From contig JAJKFL010000002.1 in assembly GCA_021186555.1 (NCBI GenBank), forward strand, positions 29,862,001-29,926,000: a stretch of DNA of 64,000 bases, in the 5' to 3' direction. This document shows, in pieces, positions 1 through 37,889 of this stretch. The DNA comes from Reticulitermes speratus (lineage: Eukaryota; Arthropoda; Insecta; Blattodea; Rhinotermitidae). Each line of letters opens with the position of its first letter. Position 1 is the first letter of the stretch. The notes below the pieces were generated by a model. That model did no database searches, was not told where the DNA came from, and saw nothing but the letters and a program-made list of their open reading frames with translations. The position numbers and the translations under genes were made by a program.

Positions 1-693
1 GTTCCTGCAAATGGAAGGTTATGAAGGGGAGGTCATATTATATTGGGTAAATATGGTAGTATTGAGACTTTAAAAAGAAAAAGGTAAGATGAGCAACCAG
101 GCTTTAAACATGAACATACAACAGAGATGGGCAAAAAAGATAAAAGAGACTTTACTGGCACTAAACAAAAGTAAATATACATTTATGAATAGCAAAACTC
201 ATGCATATGTGGACCACTGCAAGTTTACTCTCAAGCTTCATATCCATACTGATGTGTTGTGAGATTTGAGGTTCTCACAGCGGTGCTGCTGAATATTCAA
301 GCCTTCTGCGATGTTACACCATGTCGGCTGGTAGCTACTGATGTTTTGAAGGATTGTATTGCCTTCAGCTTCAGGGTCAAGCAGTCACAAAACAGTGGAC
401 TGCTTTACCCAGAATATTAAGGCACTATAATCCTCTAAACATTTGTAAACATTACTGCTAGATATGGTGTAACACTCATTCATCAACTTGGGCTCGTACA
501 ACATGGTCACTAGCAACCATGGTACCAAGAGACACAGTCTTGTCCCACTTCAAGAATGAAAAGAAAGAACAATTTTCGTAAATAATGATAATAACCACTC
601 TTTCAAAATTAACAAATGAGCCTGCACTTGTGTCAAAAACCACATTACTTTTCCAAACAGAATTTATTGTCCAACATGCCACTTTGCTTTCAG
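1..693. other. Intronic sequence upstream of the first metalloproteinase exon
   Basis: I see no exon here. It should be intron of the metalloproteinase gene whose catalytic exons lie left of the window. Bases about 258-400 match a dispersed repeat seen again near 23760, 25990 (reverse) and 36562, recognisable by ggttctcacagcggtg followed by an attcaagcctt-like block. Confidence 0.5.
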
Positions 694-3600
694 TTGCCAG
701 ACACGTAGAAGGGGATTATGAGACAACAGCTGGATGGAAAGACCATGAAGAAGATGGCACTGAAGAAAGAAGTGAAATTGGAGACAATGATGTAAACCCA
801 AGATCTGAAGATGAGGATAAGGAAACAACAAGTGCTGAAGAATCACCAGGCAGTGGATATCCATTATCTCCTACCTCACCAACAACAGACGACACTATAA
901 TATTTACTGGTGATGATGAAACTGTTGAAGACCATAAGGGACATGATGACAAACACAGAATTCCAACATCTTCACCCTTAACACCAGATATATGTGACGG
1001 AAAGTTTGATGCTGTAGCTGTTCTCCGTGGAGAGTTGTTTATTTTTAAGGGAGAGGTATGTTTCTGCACTTTCTTAGAAGTGAGGATGTCCTTCCTAGGA
1101 AGTTTGTGGTAGGGCTAGGGCTAGGACTATTACATGATTAACGAGAAGGCATAATAAAGCATTTCTTTCAGCACAGCCACTCAACCACTTACGTTTAGCG
1201 TATATAGCAGGGTTATATTTTCTCACACAAGTTCGTATTCTGCTTGATGACTGAGAAATAACTAAATCAGTTGTTACACAACCTAAATTCTTAATCAATT
1301 GCGAAAAATTGATGCCCTGTAAATACTTCACACAGTTTTTGTTCATGTTTATCTTAAATTGCAACTACAAAAATTCAAACATTCACAAACATGGCTTTGA
1401 AAACAGCTACATACACATGGTTATCAAAATTCCAGCATTTGAAACGTTAGAAAAGGTAAACAGATATATGAAGTCCTCCTTTTGACCCAATGTGCAATGT
1501 CTGGGCAGGGCACAGCACACTCGCTTTCCAAAGCGCTTGGGGTCTGTCATGGATATTTGAATTTAACATGACTTCATTCATATTTTTCCAAAGAAAGTAC
1601 ATGTCTCAAAACAAAAACTTTTATTCAGATATTTGGTTTCATTTTTCTCAAAATTTCTGGAACCAGCTGCCCCTGGTTCTGTGTGGTATGCACTGAGGCA
1701 ATCAAGAATGGTTGTCATGGTTACCGCGTGTGTCCTCCCTGCAGTAATAGAAGTAGGAAGCATTATGAAAATTTTTGCGTGATAATAAAAAATAATTAAA
1801 TAGATCAAGTTTTATTAATGTTTAATAGGTGTAAATGTGTTAGATGTCGTTGCTGTAGGCAGAATGTGATTCAGTGAGATCCTAGGTAAAGAATGGGCTG
1901 AAATAACATTCCTTGCCTCCAATATTCTACTGTCATACAGAGGGTGGCAGAAAACAGAGTATACTGAAATTCATTTATATTTAGAGAGCCTATTCTTGAC
2001 TGATAAGCCATTTTGGACCAAAACTGGGTCACAAAGGATATATATTAAACGTCATTTATGATCAGGCTGCATTGTTGACTTAGAAGTGCATGGTCAGACA
2101 TGGTGATAAGGCATTTACTGTCTCTTATGAACAGCTTCTGGACAACTATTTTGCAACAGTATGGTCCACTTAGGATCACTAAAGGCCAAATGTGACATGT
2201 ATCCACACATCATTTGCACAACTATGTTAAATTTTGTGCACAGCATGTATAATACAAACACTGTCTCCAAAGTATGACAGTATTGAAGCAAGCAACTATT
2301 TCCCTCTTGGAAAGAGATATGAGCCAATGCAAGCCATAATAAACCCACACACAGACAAGTATGACTATTGCTATACAAATAACAATTAAGTTTCTATTTT
2401 ACATAACATGTTATACAGTATATATCAATTGTGCACATTAATCACGTATTGACAGTAATTTTATTACAAGTATTAACGGAATGATAGACCTAATAATAAT
2501 CTTTCATAAGTCACTTTTCACAAAATATAACACAGAATGATGTACTAGAATTCTTTTACAGTATATGTGGCGTTTGACTCAACGTGGGGAAGTGCAAGAA
2601 GGATATCCTGTAAAATTCCGACAACTTTTCTGGAAACTCCCAAAATATATTACTGCAATTGATGCAGCCTACCAACGTGAAACAGATGGAAGCATTGTTC
2701 TCTTTACAGGTCTAAATATATACTGTAAAACTCTTATAAATTAAGTTTCTCTTAGTACAGTCTTTGATCACCATGTGAAACCAAGGTTTTCTCTGTGTCT
2801 GGCAGAACTGCAGACTGTTAAAGGTTTAATATAGTTAAATTACTGTTCATTAAACAAGTTGCATGTGTTATATACTCTTCATTACCTGTACATTAAATCT
2901 AAAGTGTCCTAAAGGAACTCGATTGCCTCTTTGCTGGTAATGCTAAAATGAAGCAGGTGGCTACATACTGCATACAATATTACATGCACATTTGTTTGTG
3001 GACAAATTTGTCAGTAAAATCAGTATGTTCATTGATTTTCAGAAAGCAAAAAGCAAACAGTGCAATGGGAAAACACATGATCCTGAACACTAAATTTTGT
3101 GTCCAGAAATCTGCTGGCAAATATTACAGTAAGCCCTGTGACAATAAGGTTCATCTGCTCCTAGACTTCATGCCAATACGATTGCTAGTCCCTCATATTC
3201 AGTATCTGTACAGGTCCTATGGGATGTTATATAAACAAGAACACTAAGACAGGTTGACATGAGGACGTTTTTTGCTCTATGCGGTTTCATCAGGTTCAGA
3301 CAGCTGTGGAAGCTACAGCCTTTGCTGTCTAACCTACCATGCATGCATCCAGAATTTTTTTTGAGAGGGGGGGGGGGGGGGGGGGGCTGACCCTGAGGCT
3401 ACACATAATTTATGTTTGACTTTGAAAACTATGTTATAAAATTGTACCATAAATATAACTGTAACACAACACTGTTTGCAACTGCATTTATATACATATA
3501 AATATAACTACATGTTCCACAACTCACTCACCTAATTTAAATCACAAGGTCTAATTTTTTTTTTTTTCCAAGTTCATCTAAGACCTCCAAAGTCTTTTAT

Positions 3601-4910
3601 TGTATTTTTCAAAATTCCTATGTACTAGTCATCACCATTCACAGTGGCTGATTTCAACTTAAGGGTTAGTCACATAGAATATCTGATATCATGTCTTCGA
3701 AACCTGTCTTTTCCAAATTTCGATTTGGAAGGGTGGACTGCAGCCTGGCAGCTCCCACTTTGGCTGTGCACCTGTACCCTGCCATCTGACCTTAGTCACA
3801 ATATTATTTCATGTTCACACTCCTGAAAAAATGTTTGTGACAAAAATGAGTACCCTGAATTGTAAAATGAAAGATGCTGTTTTCACTTGCTTTGAAGCTG
3901 AAGAAACTGACCTCCAATCTGAAAATCAACCCCTTCCAGTGTTGTGTTGAAATATGATCCACTGAAAAGTAAAATATTTCTCCCTCCGAACACTGATTTA
4001 TGCTAATGCAGACAACTTACTGAACAATGCAAATGACTTTACAATTACACAATGTTTAGTACTTGACTGTACATGATTAAATAAGTGTGTGTTTCTGAGA
4101 TACTTCCTCCTGACATTTTATCATACAGCTTCACCTCTTATCCTGAGAGATTCTCTCTTAACGTTTTAACATTTCATGCGTGTCCTCAGGGAAGAAGTTT
4201 TGGGTGTATAATGGTGACAACTTTATAGAAGGCAGCCCTCGACCATTGACTGATTATGGTCTGCCACCACACCTCGACAAAATAGATGCTGTTATGGTGT
4301 GGAGCAAGAACAGTAAAACATTCCTCTACAGGTCAGTTCTATGATATGTTCCTTGACAATTCATAAGGGTTCATTGGATGGAAGGTAGTACCAACTGAAC
4401 AAAGTACCAATGCAGTATTAGCTTAATGAACAGAAACATCTCAAAATCAAATACAATGAATTATTTACTGTTAAGGTCATAGAGTAAATCAGAAGATTAA
4501 CATCACCAGACATGTTGGTAATAAAAATATAGCTACCAACCTGCGGTGGTCATAAGAATTCCAAAGGAATATAAGCTTATTCAGCAATTTTCACATGTTA
4601 AATTGCATAACTTACAATACATTTTAACTTACTTTAAATATTTAATTACAGCAAGGACATGTACTGGAGGTACAATGAGACAACAAAAAAAATGGATCCT
4701 GGATATCCCCATAATATTGACAGATGGAGAGGGGTTCCCTCTAACTTAGATGCTGCAATGACCTGGACAGATGGTTCAACCTACTTCTTCAAAGGGAGGT
4801 TGTTTTGGCGATTTGACAACACTATGATCAGAACAGACAACCACTATCCCCTACCTGCACCACAACACTGGGTTGGTTGTCCAGAAAAGCCTGATACTAT
4901 TTGGTGGTAA
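694..4910 (+). CDS. Matrix metalloproteinase, C-terminal exons (linker and hemopexin domain); partial
   Basis: Extracellular zinc protease that cleaves matrix proteins; only the C-terminal part is present. Exons: 694-1055, 2562-2709, 4190-4331, 4652-4910 (stop TAA 4908-4910). Exon 694-1055 encodes an acidic Thr/Ser/Glu-rich linker and then the hemopexin entry motif PDICDGKFDAVAVLRGELF. The next exons give the hemopexin blades (YMWRLTQRGEVQEGYP, KKFWVYNGDNFIEGSPRPL, KDMYWRYNETTKKMDPGYP, LFWRFDNTMI) and the closing Cys in HWVGCPEKP. The two cysteines (DICDG and VGCP) fit the disulfide that locks the propeller. Splice phases agree at all three junctions. The protein stops WW shortly after the propeller, with no transmembrane or GPI segment visible, so this form looks secreted unless there is alternative splicing. 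Insects have two main MMPs (Mmp1, Mmp2); I cannot assign which from this part. The pro- and catalytic domains (HExxH) lie outside the window. AATAAA overlaps the stop at 4909-4914. Confidence 0.88.
3338..3774. mobile_element. GC-tract MITE, copy 1 (hAT-like), in metalloproteinase intron
   Basis: This 437-bp repeat aligns with the element at 5501-5874. Shared blocks are a poly-G run after the left end, aatttatgtttga, ataaatataactgtaa, gtactagtcatca, and a right end ggctgtgcacctg. The flanks TAACCTAC and TACCCTGC resemble a decayed 8-bp target duplication. It has no coding capacity. Confidence 0.6.
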
Positions 4911-5149
4911 TAAAAAGTGTAAAATGATGAAATATTTATTACAAGCCTTCGGGACTAACACAGAACACTGGATTCCACATCACAATATAAATTAAAGTGC
5001 AGCTGATTTTAAACTGTGTTATAGTGAGTACTGAAAAAGTCATTTCCTATACTGTGAGAACAGTGCTTTATTGCATACTGGTGAAAAACACTTTTTTAAT
5101 GGTTTCCTCCATGACACACTTTGCAGCACGGAATTATAGGATCGGTGAG

Positions 5150-5340
5150 TGACAAACTGTTAACAATTTGGAAGTGGTCATGGCCTAATTGAGGCACTGT
5201 CGTAGTATGTTTTGACGGATGTACGAAAACCATGAAAAACCTCAATAAGGAGAGCTACTGTCCCAACCAAGATTCAAACCAGGTACCTCCTGAATACAAG
5301 TGTAAAGTATCAGCCACACACCAATCTGCTTGGTAACAAC
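5150..5340 (-). mobile_element. tRNA-derived SINE-like fragment
   Basis: Read on the minus strand, a tRNA-like head has an A-box-like GTGTGTGGCTGATAC and a B-box-like GGTTTGAATCTTGG, followed by a short unique body. It differs from the main SINE family of this window. The assignment rests only on the two pol III box-like motifs. Confidence 0.45.
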
Positions 5341-5500
5341 ATTTTTGAACATGTCATTTTGTGACTGTGTGACTGGTCACACAGTTATGCAGTACAATAC
5401 TTGTGAACATGTAAGCATTTTCGATATTATTTAGGCTTCTCTGCTGCATTAGTACCGAGTACTGATGCACACACTTGAAAATCTGAAATTCATACTGGCC

Positions 5501-5874
5501 CAGGTGCACACCCGGTATTTTTCTTGGGGGAGGGGGGGGGGGGAAACTGACTTTGAGGCTATATATAATTTATGTTTGATATTAGACATTATGTTATAAA
5601 AATCACGTCATAAGTATAACTGTAACTATACGTTCCATGACGCAATCACACTGTCCCATCTTCTTGTTTTTTAAATTTTATTAATTTATTTTCAAAATTC
5701 TAAAGTACTAGTCATCAGCTGATTTCAGTGGCTAATTTTGGTTGAAGGGTAAATCACGTAAAACTTTTGATATCATCATGTCTACAAAATCTGTGTTTTT
5801 AAAATTTTGGTTTTGGGGGGTTTGGGGGTGTGGGCTGCAGCTCGCCCCCCCCCCCCTACCCGGGCGGGCCCCTG
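5501..5874. mobile_element. GC-tract MITE, copy 2, with 8-bp target duplication
   Basis: A 374-bp non-coding element. The left end CAGGTGCACACCCGG and the inverted right end CAGGGGCCCGCCCGG form imperfect terminal repeats. They are flanked by TACTGGCC (5493-5500) and TACTGGAC (5875-5882), an 8-bp duplication with one mismatch, as expected for hAT-type insertion. Homopolymer G and C runs sit just inside the two ends. Confidence 0.68.
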
Positions 5875-6849
5875 TACTGGACTACTTCAAAATATGAGGT
5901 AATCAAATTTCACTTTAGTAACGTAACTTAATAGGATAGTTGAAGATGACCTCATTAAAAGCTGATTTATCTGTACTTCAAAGTTCCTGAAGTAACCATA
6001 ATAATAGAAATTGTGAGGTTGTGAAAGGCACAGTCTTGTAAGAGAACAAGTTTTCTGCCAAATTAAAATTAAACTTCAAAATGACTGAATCATCTTGATG
6101 TGCTGTGTTACACACAATAACACTACAACCCTGGTGCACTGAACATTTAAAATGGTTGAAATGAGATTTCACAGAAAGGGCTTTGACAGTTCTAATAAAT
6201 TCTGGTATCTTAACAGATCTGGTAAGTAGTGATATTACTGTTCTCAAGATCATCAGATGAGGTGGTTTCCCACAGTATATTTATAGAAACATTTAAAAAA
6301 AACTGTATTATCAGGTCACTGTAATACACACATACATGTAAATGATGGTTCTATTGGCCTAGATTACCTTACAAAATAAACAGAAAATTACAGAATATGA
6401 ACAATAGACTGGAGAGTATTATCCCTGACACACCAGATTTCACAATAAACTCTAAGAATTGCCTATAAAAAATGCTTGGGAATAATTCAAGCTAAGCTGG
6501 TCACAGGAATGTTGCTGACAATGATAGTGTCATAAGTAAATTAGTGATACTGCACCAACATTCTTACAAAGGAACTGAGAGAAGCGAATACAAAGAATCT
6601 GGGATTCAAATTGGGTATTGTAAATATCAAAGAGATGTTTCGTCAGCTGTTTCACAACGTCTCCAAACACAAAACCAGCAGGAGACAGCTTCACAAACCA
6701 AATGCCACAGCTACTGTACTGGTTTCATATTCCAGTGATCCTGAGTTCAAATCTCTGCCTAGAGAATGGTTATCCAGAATAAGGTTCCTTATTGTTTTCT
6801 CTACTAGGACAGACCCTTAAAACAGACCCAGCCTGCTTCCTCCTGTAAA

Positions 6850-7085
6850 GGTAAAATTAAATCTAGAACATGCCATGAAGGCACAGAGCGGAAGCAGAGG
6901 TATAGCTGTACTCTTTCTTTAATTCTGGCGCTAGATGGGGGTGGGTGGTTAACACCACACCCCAGCCACTTTACCCCAGGAATGACCCGGTACCCATTGT
7001 ATAGGAGGCTGGGTGGGCCCCACAGCTGATCTGACTGGGTGCAGAAAACCTCACCCCCATCAGGATTCGACCATCCAGCCCACAG
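6850..7085 (-). mobile_element. tRNA-derived SINE, family copy A (reverse)
   Basis: The reverse complement carries a B-box GGTCGAATCC (near 7065), the block catctagcgccag, and the 3' block gtgccttcatggcatg. All are shared with copies at 11435, 18130, 36640, 50638 and 54332. Confidence 0.65.
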
Positions 7086-7618
7086 CAAGTCATATCTTTT
7101 CCAATTCATCATTCAATATCATCAAACCAATATATATTTATAACCTATGTAGTTTAAAACAAGCATTCAATAAATCAAGAATCAGTCTCGCAAAAATGTA
7201 AATTATTCACATCCATATCTACCATGGGTCCAACCAACATGAACAAACTCCTGGTCCACATAATAACACTGCTATTAAAAGATACAAAACAAATTTCACT
7301 GCCCTTTCTTAAAGCAAATTAGGAAGCAACAAACACCTGGCAGGCAGTATATTTGATTAAACAAATGAAAATAAAAAGAAATTCTAAAGCTTTATTATCC
7401 AAATATGTTGTGCTCTATCATTACATACAAGAAAAAAATAAATTAAGAGCGAGATACTTCTGTGACCTGAAAATACAAAAAAATTATGGTAAACATTTCT
7501 TTCCATTTTGCCTTACATTCATTCGGAAGTTGTTAACATTCTATGATAGATCAGTGTATTCAATTTATTGCACCAACTAAATGCACATTATTAGTTGCAT
7601 ATGAGTACTAAATACGTA

Positions 7619-7660
7619 GCTCCAACATGTTTCAGTGCAAGCGCACCATCCTGAGGGAAC
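7619..7660 (-). ncRNA. Hammerhead-ribozyme-like motif, left arm of foldback 1 (degenerate core)
   Basis: On the minus strand: a 5-bp outer strand gttcc, a degenerate core CTCAGGA, a hairpin TGGTGCGC..GCACT, then GAAACATGTT and the closing strand GGAGC. The core differs from CTGANGA, so this copy is probably inactive. Confidence 0.4.
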
Positions 7661-7756
7661 ACAGTATGCCAGTTTAAAACCAACTTTGAAACAACAATAA
7701 AACAACTTTCAAACACCTTTAAACTTCGACAGTTGGTTTTAAACCTGGCATACTGT

Positions 7757-7797
7757 GCTCCCTGAAGATGGTGGCTTGCACCGAAACATGTTGGAGC
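7757..7797 (+). ncRNA. Hammerhead-ribozyme-like motif, right arm of foldback 1 (best core)
   Basis: Order along the RNA: outer helix GCTCC (7757-7761), CTGAAGA (7762-7768, fits the hammerhead C3-U4-G5-A6-N7-G8-A9), one extra T, stem II GGTG/CACC with a 5-base loop, GAA (7783-7785), a minimal helix AC-AT-GT, T, and closing GGAGC (7793-7797). The last helix plus U would be the NUH cleavage triplet GUU. The extra base before stem II is not canonical, so catalysis is uncertain. Confidence 0.5.
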
Positions 7798-8388
7798 TAA
7801 GTATTTAACACTCATATGCAACTAATAATGTGCATTTAGTTGGTACAATAAATTGAATACACTGATCTAAAATAAGCACGAAATGGACAACTTTAAAATC
7901 CTATGAAAGAATCAACAATGGAGGTATAACACAGCTATTCACTTTACAGAAATACAACTCCAAGAAATAGGACTGTTGCTGCATGTATATGAATTCATAA
8001 TAAAGACACGCTTTCAAGCAATATAAAATTGTTCAACAATTACATGTGAACATTAAATCATCATCACCAAACACAATCCACAAGCATGTAAAAATACTTA
8101 ATAATCTACATAATCTGGAATCATGAATCACACCTACTGCAACACAGTTTCAATGGCAAAAACACTGGTGTACAGAGACATTTCTGACTGTTATTATTTC
8201 AGAACATCAATTCAGGCAAAGGAACTGAGAAATAATCAAACATCACGTACACATGGCTCAAAAATTACAGCAACTAGGCAAATTCTCAGAGAAGATTAAT
8301 AATAATGTATGTAAATGACAGTAACTATAATCAGTAAAACACCTTTTTAAATTGTTCTATTGCCTTTCAGTTTAGTAATCCAAATTAA

Positions 8389-19290
<10,902 letters not shown>

Positions 19291-19386
19291 CGTGGCATTT
19301 CATAACGATTAACTTCAGTCTTCGGCTGAATGAGACTACGTGCTCTACCTAGAAACTGTGTTCAGTAAAAAATATATCAGTTTGGA
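19291..19386. promoter_or_regulatory. Bidirectional promoter region, thioredoxin reductase / sniffer
   Basis: The two start codons (minus 19290, plus 19387) are 96 bp apart, or 138 bp if the thioredoxin reductase start at 19248 is used. There is no TATA box. Two TCAGT initiator-like pentamers occur, in cttcagtctt and gttcagtaaa. Which one is used, and in which direction, cannot be told from sequence. Confidence 0.6.
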
Positions 19387-25386
<6,000 letters not shown>

Positions 25387-26865
25387 TTGATTGCTTCTTA
25401 CACAGTAGGTAAGAGAATGGAATTTGTTGTTCTTCTGCAAACAGGCCATAATAATTGCACACATGAGGCATGCACAGGTGATAAATATGTGATAATATAA
25501 ATTGGAATGGATTTAAATATGATGCATGTTTGTCTGTAGTATCTGTTACATCACTGTGATATAAAGAAGCTGAAAGCACACCATTTCACAAAATGTTATC
25601 TGACCTTCATGTACAGCTAAGTCAGTGAAACAACATGCCACTGTCCTTTCCATAAATTAGTTTATTGCATTGAGACTCCACACACTTTTCAGTAACACTT
25701 CATAGTTTTAAATGTGTTATAGAGATGTTTCAAATAGACACTCAAAACTCATTTTCTGTTATTTCAGCAGGTTAGTTGGTGATTACTGAACATAAAAAAA
25801 ATGAAGTCTCATCTTCCTGAATTGATTTCCTAGCTTCAGCTTTACACTGGCAATGCTTTATTCCATTTCAAGAACTTTGTTGCACATATGAGTACCTGAG
25901 ACATGCCTCTGGAAATGTAAACTTCAATTACAAGTCCATTTTTATGCTTTAAACATGCTCCTCCATACTTGGATTCAGGTATTCTGGGATGTGACATTGT
26001 GTTGCTGGGTTAGTGGTTAGTGTCTTCGAAACATTAGGAGCCACTCAACCATCAACACATTGTCATACCCTAGAAGACCTGAATCATCTTGAAACACCGC
26101 TGTGAGAACATTAAATCTCAAATCCTAAATTCTTATTTCAATAGTGTTCTGCCTTTAATGCGTATGTAATAAAGTCTGAATTGTAATATTGTAAAATGTA
26201 CTAGATTGACAGTTATTCATGTTATCCTTGCATTTTATCCACACTGAGGTTTTTTTTGGTGGTTATATACACTTCCTCTGCTAGAATTTTAAACAGTTGT
26301 GTGTTTTGACCAAATGCACAATTACACATATCTGATGCTGTGCATTTGTCTACCTCTGCACTTACTTTGGAGTTAGTGTCCGTTCAGCAACAGATGATGT
26401 GTAAGTTATGTTTGACAAATGTGCAGTTTTTCTGGATTTCATGGTTCAGTATCTGTGTAATCTATGGAACAGGTGCTTAGACTTTATTGTTGGCATGCCA
26501 CTAAATGAAATTTAACAATTTTCATGTGCCACCAATAATTTTTTATTTAAATAAAAAAGCTGAAATTGGAAAGAATGGCTGACAGCAGGGATGAGTTATA
26601 TAATGCTTCAGGCAATGCTGTGTATTGGCAAATGTATGTGGCTTATGTTTTATTTGTTTTTAAAATTTTTATCTACAATGTACCGGACAACAGTGGTTGG
26701 TGTACCAGTAATGGTACACATACCACAGTTTAAGAAACCATGATCTTTAGCATTTTAGTTATTGCTGAAAGTTAGCAGCTGTAGGCACTCCAAAACTTTG
26801 GCACAAGGACTAGGTACACAGTTATACTTGTCATAATCAGTCTAATTTAGATTGCTTTAAAATAT
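25387..26865. other. Intergenic region sniffer to ERMARD
   Basis: Sniffer 3' UTR and possible ERMARD 5' sequences; no further gene was recognised. A reverse copy of repeat family R2 lies at about 25990-26130 (gaaacaccgctgtgagaac as its terminal block). A candidate AATAAA is at about 26168. Confidence 0.5.
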
Positions 26866-36454
<9,589 letters not shown>

Positions 36455-36561
36455 ATATCTACATATTCAGTATTTGAGAGTAGGTGTCGTGGGATCATTA
36501 TGTAACTAATTTTGTGCTAATATTTCTAAAAGTGTATGTGAAGACATGATAAGATTACAAG

Positions 36562-36860
36562 ATTTGAGGTTCTCAGCAGTGTGGATGAAGATTCAAGTCT
36601 TCTGGGACACAATGTTCTGTAGATTGTAACTGTATGGAATTTTATCCAATGCAGGGTTTGATTCCCAACAGGCAATAGATTTTTTGCTTCTCTAAAATAT
36701 CCAGACTGGCTTTGGGGATCACCCAGCCCCATGTTCAGTGGGTACTAGGGGGCCTTTCCCCTGGGGGTATATTTGCCTGAGCAACAACTGGACCACTCAC
36801 CTCCATCTAGTGCTCCCCCAGTGTGCTTTCACGACATGCACAGGGACAACTACACTTTAC
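36562..36860 (+). mobile_element. Repeat R2 fragment followed by tRNA-derived SINE copy D
   Basis: 36562-36620 matches repeat family R2 (gatttgaggttctcagcag). From about 36640 the SINE family begins: B-box ggtttgattccc near 36655, then atccagactggctttggggatca, cactcacctccatctagtgc and tgctttcacgacatgcacagg. It lies just 3' of ERMARD. Confidence 0.6.
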
Positions 36861-37420
36861 AGAGTTGCATCCTGAACTTGAATCTTCATGATAATATTAA
36901 CATTTTATTTGTAAAAAAACCTATAATACATCACACTATGTAAAACAACATAAATGTATGTCATTTTCACCACTCTTGGTATGACACATTGTCCTGTTCT
37001 TCAAACCTTTGTCATCAGTCCCTGACAAACAGTTTCACTAAATTGCAAAGAGGTTTTGAAATAAACAGAACATAGATTTTGTTTGGTATGGTTTATTTTC
37101 CTCACAACTCACATTCATGATTAAATAACCACATTTTTCAGACTGCATGTTGCACGTTTTCTGTTTCCTGTTTGAGTATTTGTAAGGTATATTTATACCT
37201 GTTCAAAAACAGTATATTCAGATGTAGCTATCATTTACACAATTTATATATACATATATGCAAATGTTCTGCCAAATATAGTAACCACTTTCAAGCATAT
37301 TAATTCCTTGGCAATAACACAGAGCTAGTTCTGTATACAAATACTTTGTTAGTCATGTTCCATGCAGTTGCCTTACGCATGCAAGTTTTACTTCCAGCTA
37401 CTGCACAAACCAATTTTTAT

Positions 37421-37464
37421 GCTCCTACATGTTTTGGCTACGAATGCAGCCATCATCAAGGAGC
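37421..37464 (-). ncRNA. Hammerhead-like motif, left arm of foldback 2
   Basis: On the minus strand: GCTCC, TTGATGA, the hairpin TGGCT..AGCC, AAAACATGTA, GGAGC. The outer helix is perfect. C3 is U and G12 is A, so the core is not fully canonical. Confidence 0.45.
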
Positions 37465-37844
37465 CACAATATTACAAAGACATAACCAGGATATTGTATG
37501 TCAGCAAATGGTAAACATACATTAGCTTTTTACAACAGTTAATTGATGTACAGTATCATTAAAATTATTCAGATTAAAATACAAGTAAAATGTTAAAATA
37601 TAAAAGGCTGTCTCCAAACATCTTGCAGTATTAAATATCTCCTGTTTTGATGGAGTAGAGACCCCCAAGGTTTTTATACCTGATGTTTACTCCACGAGTG
37701 ATCATTCTGCAGAATGTGTACAATCTGTATTTTATTCTGAATAAATTTAATGACGCTGTACATCGATTAACTGTTGTAAAAAGCTAATGTATATTTACAA
37801 TTTGCTGACATACAATACGCTGCTTATGTCTTCGTAATATTATG

Positions 37845-37889
37845 GCTCCCTGAAGATGGCTACAATACATAGCCAAAACATGTAGAAGC
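37845..37889 (+). ncRNA. Hammerhead-like motif, right arm of foldback 2
   Basis: GCTCC, the exact core CTGAAGA (37850-37856), the hairpin TGGCT..AGCC, AAAACATGTA, GAAGC. The outer helix has one mismatch. G12 is replaced by A. Confidence 0.45.

Larger units (their letters stand above)
7548..7868. repeat. Foldback element 1: long inverted repeat with two hammerhead-like motifs
   Basis: The left arm (about 7548-7687) is the imperfect inverted complement of the right arm (about 7731-7868), separated by a loop of about 43 bases. Matching blocks are agatcagtgtattcaattta with its complement at the far right, and tatgccagtttaaaacc with ggttttaaacctggcata near the centre. Each arm contains one outward-facing hammerhead-like motif (7619-7660 minus, 7757-7797 plus). 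I see no coding capacity and no certain target duplication. Confidence 0.8.
4911..8388. other. Intergenic region between convergent metalloproteinase and thioredoxin reductase genes
   Basis: No gene was recognised. The region holds the MITE at 5501, two reverse-oriented tRNA-derived SINE copies (5150-5340 and 6850-7085), the foldback element 7548-7868, and presumably the 3' UTRs of both genes. The rest is AT-rich sequence without recognisable structure. Confidence 0.6.

Noticed and set aside
585..1112. Start codon at 585 as the true start of a 175-residue protein
   Set aside because: The segment before 694 lies upstream of a good splice acceptor and shows no family sequence. Only 694-1055 belongs to the metalloproteinase.
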